From Gordius sp. MW1 (Eukaryota > Nematomorpha > Gordioida > Gordea > Gordiidae), in NCBI GenBank assembly GCA_964036665.1, contig OZ038528.1, forward strand, positions 18,897,245 to 18,961,244: a DNA stretch of 64,000 nt, given 5' to 3'. Below, piece after piece: positions 59,638 through 64,000 of this stretch. The notes under the pieces were generated by a model that was given only the letters and a program-made list of their open reading frames with translations, was not told where the DNA came from and searched no databases. Position numbers and translations under genes: made by a program. The number at the start of each line of letters is the position of its first letter. Within the stretch, counting starts at the first letter, position 1.

Positions 59638-62194
59638 ACTAAAAGGAAAAGATTAAATGGCAGCATAATTTAACTATAGTTAAAGTTTATAATATTAATC
59701 TACTTGTAAGCACATTAAAATGAAATCGGATAATTTATTATATTTAAAAACCCTTTTGTTTTACATATATAACGTTGTTTTACAAATATTTAATTTTATA
59801 GGGTAGGCATGAGATGAGTTATATCTTAAATGTTATCAATAATTTATAACATTAATATCATATAACTTGAACTTTTATAATTTAATTGTGTAAAAATTTG
59901 AGGAGCCTCTCTAATTGAAAAAAACAATTTAGTAAATTGAATCAAGTGGTACGTGAGTTTTACCACACAAAAACCCAAATCTTCAAGTCGTTTTTTAGAA
60001 ACATTATTATTTTTGTAAATACAGTTTTATAAATTAAATCTCTTAAACTATCAAAATTTATTAATCCACCTCAATTTGTTTTCAATTAGGAATCTAAATG
60101 ATTCTATTTAAATAATGAAGCCAAATAAAAGTCCTTTATAATGCCTAATATAATTGTATAAAAGCGGTTAAATTGATTTAATTATATACCTCTACTCTAC
60201 CTCTATTTCTTAGTTAACAATTCAATTTTTATATTAAACTCAAACCCTAATAAACTCACTTCACCCAAATGATTTTGTTGTCTAAATTTTATTCACATTT
60301 TATTAATTAATAAATAATCTTAATAGTACTGATAGGTATGTTATTATAAATTTTTCAACCCATATTTCGATTAAATAAAGTTTGCGCCAGGCAATTCCCC
60401 GATAATTAATATTCTTAAACTTGAGTTGGATTATAGGAATTTTTCTCAGCTAGAGCTCTCTAACTCACAGGCATAACAAAGCTGCACTTCTATTCTATAT
60501 ACCTAATTCAATTAACAGATTTAATTGACTTTTCTTTACGGGATTATTTTGTAGTGCTAACTTTTTAGCTTATAAACAAGAACTAAGCTTTAACTATGAT
60601 TAGTTTCAAAACTCCTATTCAGAGCATATATCGTGAATTCTTCTCCCGCCATTGTTTTGTGTAAATCTAATATTAATGTTAATAACGCAGTGACGCTTAT
60701 TATGGGCTTAGCCCGAGAGAGCCGGAGAAACGTAACAAAATTTTTTAAAAATATAATTAAATCTTAAATTTATTATAATTATTAACAATTATTACCTTCA
60801 TCCAATTGCCATCAAGCTGTTTTAAGCTCAAGAAAAAGTATTTCTTTTTCGCTCGTTCCGGGTCCTTTCCTATAACAATATCCCAGGTAAATAAACGTAT
60901 ATTTAAGGTTGATTGGTTATGTTTGAAGTTAATTAAACCTTTGTGTCAAAATGTGCAAAATACCTAACTTTGTATATTTATTCAAATACTATTCCGCTCT
61001 TTACAATTGCTTTTAATTGCATTATTTCGATCTATTTAAAATATCTTTTTATGGTAGCAATCCATTTTTTCCTATAAATTATTAAAAACACGCACCCGGT
61101 TGTTCATAATCCGATATTTCGCGAAGTGTTAGTAACCTATGCAGGCCCAAAAAAGGGACGACGCGTCACGATTAATTAATATTATTAATTTAGATTGCCA
61201 TTTTTACTATGCCCCTTCTTTAAATAAAATATACCCTTTAAACCTACTCATATTTACGTGCTATAAATCGATCGAACAAAAATTACAGGGTGCCTTTGGT
61301 TTATTAACCCTGTCCTTACAATGCAAAAACCACGTGGTAGGGTCCAGTCAGGAGTCAGTGCTTCCCAATTTTATAATTATAAAATGGGAGAGGATGATGG
61401 AATATATATGTTAATATAAAAAAAGCTAATTTTTTTTGGCAGATGGGAAAAGGGTTGTTCTCATATAACGGGGGGAAGGGGACGGGCTTAATCGAAAATA
61501 TATTATAATTTATTATTCCTAAGGACTAAAATTGGTTATTTTTATTTAAGAAGAATTCTTAACGGTTTAGTATATATCACAAATTGTTTGTTTTATAATG
61601 GGATTTTTAATTTTATTGAATTGTAACTTAAAGTAATTTAAAGCCTCAAATTTGCTTTAAACTCGCCGCGTAGTTTTAAATTACTTACTTTAAAAACATT
61701 TAGCATAATTTATTTTATTTCGTATCTTAATGATTTTGATAAAATGAAACGAGAGATTTAATAGAATTAAAGTTAGAAAAGAATAGATTTAGCGGGGGCG
61801 GGGGGTATGGCGTTATAACGGGTTATGATTACCCTTATTATACCTTAAACAACATATGGATATGGTTATGATGTGGATAAAAATATGGTTTTTATTATTT
61901 TAATTAAGTATTTATATAAGTTAACGCTCTCTCCCTCCCACCACACAGTAATATAGTTCGAGAAAGGAATTTAAACCCTAAAGAATCCTGTTACTTTTGT
62001 AAAATTATGTAGACAAAAGATGCGTTGAAGAAATTCGACTAATCTATTAATATTTTTTAATTTACTTTAAAATTTAATTATTTTTCATGAAAATCCCTGA
62101 TAAAATGTGCTACTGAAAGAACTGTATTTTATAAATGTATATTTGGTTCATTAAACCCCTTAACTTTTTTTTATTTAAAGTTAAGGTAACTTAG
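59638..62194. other. No gene seen
   Basis: AT-rich spacer. The plus frame at 61139-61414 (91 codons) has a mixed composition but no family, splice or neighbour support. Confidence 0.3.
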
Positions 62195-62348
62195 CATGGG
62201 CGTAGCCAGGGTAGGGGCAAGCGGCTACCTCCCCCCCCCCCCCCTAATTTACGAAAAAAAAATTTCAATGCAAAAACTTTGAAAAATTAATAAAATTTAT
62301 GTTTTGCCCCCCCCCCCCCCCCCAATCCAAAACCTGGCTACGCCCATG
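62195..62348. mobile_element. CATGGGCG-family MITE
   Basis: Perfect 8-bp flanks taacttag. Ends CATGGGCGTAGCCAGG and CCTGGCTACGCCCATG. C-runs of about 14 and 19 in the two halves. Confidence 0.9.
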
Positions 62349-62425
62349 TAACTTAGGCTTAACTAATTGCCAATGGCCTATTCTTTTTTCATATATAATT
62401 TTAGCGTGTTTATGCCTATCTCGTT

Positions 62426-62605
62426 GTGTTGTAAACAGACAAGGGGTTTCGTTTGGTCGACCTTTGGTTTCAGTCAATTGAAAATAAACAGACGAAAGTT
62501 TTTTGGTGAACTTTGTCGAAATTTGAAAACACACCAGAGTCGACCGTTAGTTGTTAGTTAAACTAAAGTTCGACCAAACGAAACCTAGGAATTTTTACAA
62601 CACTA
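62426..62605. mobile_element. TAGTGTTG-family MITE, diverged
   Basis: TGTTGTAAACAG ... TTTTTACAACACTA, with GTTTCGTTTGGTCGACC mirrored by TTCGACCAAACGAAACC. No clear target duplication. Confidence 0.65.
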
Positions 62606-63830
62606 CATTTTGTTTCACATAGATGACATAATGGAAGAAAATTATATAAATTATAATTTGTGTATATACTAACTATCTCAGCCTTTGGAAAACATCTTTT
62701 TAAAACAAGGCGAATAACATTGGTAATATGCGAACCTTTATAAAATTTGACACTGGCGCGGTTGAAATGGTTTTATTTATTCAGGCCATTCCAAGTCCTC
62801 AAATAATAAAACCAAGCCCCGTATAAGGTCTTATACCAAATTCAATTGAGCAGCATAATATTTTCTCACTAAAATCCCTGGGCCCAGTTTCTTGGGGGGT
62901 GGAAGGGCCCAATGATAAATCTGTGAAATTACTTTAATTTTGTTAGATCTTGGTTTAGGGCTATATAAATTTATTTTTAATTCCTTCTGCTATCCAAACA
63001 AATTATTAATTTTCATAAATTTATCCCCATAAAACTATCAAATAGGAGCCTTTCCCGTTTTGATTAAACTTTTTCAAATTGTACCAAAGTTAAATTATGG
63101 CGCCTATATTTAATAAAACTGGTGGATGATGTGCCTCCACTTTGTCTATATCCGATTCACATTACCATCTTTATATAAGTTCCATTTCCACATATAATCC
63201 CCCATGAGACTATTAACCCTTTTGGTATTTAGATGCTAAGGTTACGATAACAAATTGTTGCTTAGTATTGATTAATCTTTAATTTCCCCATACCCCTTCC
63301 TAGGCCTCGACTAATTACTTCCTATGTATCAACTTCAATCTTTTATAATAAATAGCTAAAATACGTTTTTAAACCTGCCATTTATAAAGTGGTAGATTTG
63401 TATCAATTAAATTATATATAAATGTTTTAAAAAACTAAAAACAAATTGCCTGCCATACTAAACAGTCATTAGTTATTATTTCTAGAATTAAAAAATGCAC
63501 AAATTTTGTAAAAATATAGAATAGTGAAAGTCCCGTTAAACTGAGATTTTAATATTACCCAATGATGTTTTATATTGATAGTGCATCAATTTAAGTAATT
63601 AGCAACACGCACCTATCTAAATATAAAAACTAGTATTTAAAGTTTTTTCAAAAGTGAATCTAGCTAGAAGACGCTAATGAGGTGTTAGCTTTGGCAAAAA
63701 TTACCTTAATTGCATACAAACCAATCGAAAACATTTTTTTTCAGGCTAAGCCATTTATAAAAAGTCCACATTAAATTTTAAGCGATATTTTCATTTGCTT
63801 CGGCTACAAAAATAACTTATAATAAATAGC
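62606..63830. other. No gene seen
   Basis: AT-rich spacer. A GGGCCCAGTTTCTTGGGGGG stretch at 62881-62900 resembles the 50.4-kb fragment. Confidence 0.3.
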
Positions 63831-63882
63831 CTAAGGGGGGGGGGGGCGGCCCCCCCTAACCCAAAACCTGGCTACGCCCGTG
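63831..63882. mobile_element. CATGGGCG-family MITE reduced to 52 bp
   Basis: Flanks taaatagc at 63823-63830 and 63883-63890 are perfect. Only CTAA, a G-run, CGGCCCCCC and the right end CCTGGCTACGCCCGTG remain. Confidence 0.82.
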
Positions 63883-64000
63883 TAAATAGCAATAACCTAG
63901 ATTAATTCTAAATATTGAAGCACACCAATTACAAATCATTATATTAACAACTTGACGTATAACGAATCGAGCGTACGCAATTACATTAAATGATGGTAAC

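Noticed and set aside
61139-61414. 91-codon plus frame
   Set aside because: No recognisable motif, splice signals or neighbours; expected by chance at this length in 64 kb.

Overview
The window looks like AT-rich nuclear DNA of an invertebrate animal. Its genes are split by GT-AG introns, the coding fraction is small, and most of the rest is transposable-element debris. Nothing bacterial or viral is seen. The species cannot be named; an arthropod or other ecdysozoan would fit, but that is a guess.

Layout. (1) 1-8617, minus strand: a multi-exon gene for a low-complexity, probably nuclear protein. I assembled it by hand from eight exons whose splice phases all agree. It carries two CtBP-binding-like motifs (PLDLA and AVDLT) and runs off the left edge. 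Its introns hold a young, small LTR retrotransposon (3288-5348) and several miniature DNA transposons. (2) 8618-39800: no convincing host gene. It is filled with miniature hAT-type elements, LINE 3' tails, a hAT element nested inside a piggyBac/Harbinger-like element (33321-35710), and another nested stack (28522-30210). (3) 39842-45362, plus strand: five 3' exons of a CAAP1 (caspase activity and apoptosis inhibitor 1) homologue. It converges on (4) 45512-46246, minus strand: a single-exon Nudix hydrolase of the CoA-pyrophosphatase (NUDT7/NUDT8) type. (5) 46.5-48.9 kb: a decayed Ty3/gypsy pol. (6) 49.4-49.9 kb: a LINE fragment broken by a short polyadenylated retrocopy. (7) 50-64 kb: repeats only.

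The dominant structure is one miniature transposon family with the terminal inverted repeat CATGGGCGTAGCCAGG...CCTGGCTACGCCCATG. It has more than 30 copies or fragments here. Reading the flanks by eye shows 8-bp target-site duplications, perfect in 14 copies and 7 of 8 in seven more, which places it with hAT-type transposons. Most copies carry a poly-G run inside the left end and a poly-C run inside the right end, so they are hairpin-prone and possibly G-quadruplex-prone. At least three more 8-bp-duplicating families are present: CAGGCGCGTAGCCAAG, TAGTGTTGTAAAA, and CAGAGGTCAGA. The last carries an intact hAT C-terminal dimerisation domain.

All exon boundaries, element borders and target duplications were read by eye, without alignment or database search. 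Most of the longer open frames in the AT-rich DNA are not supported as genes.
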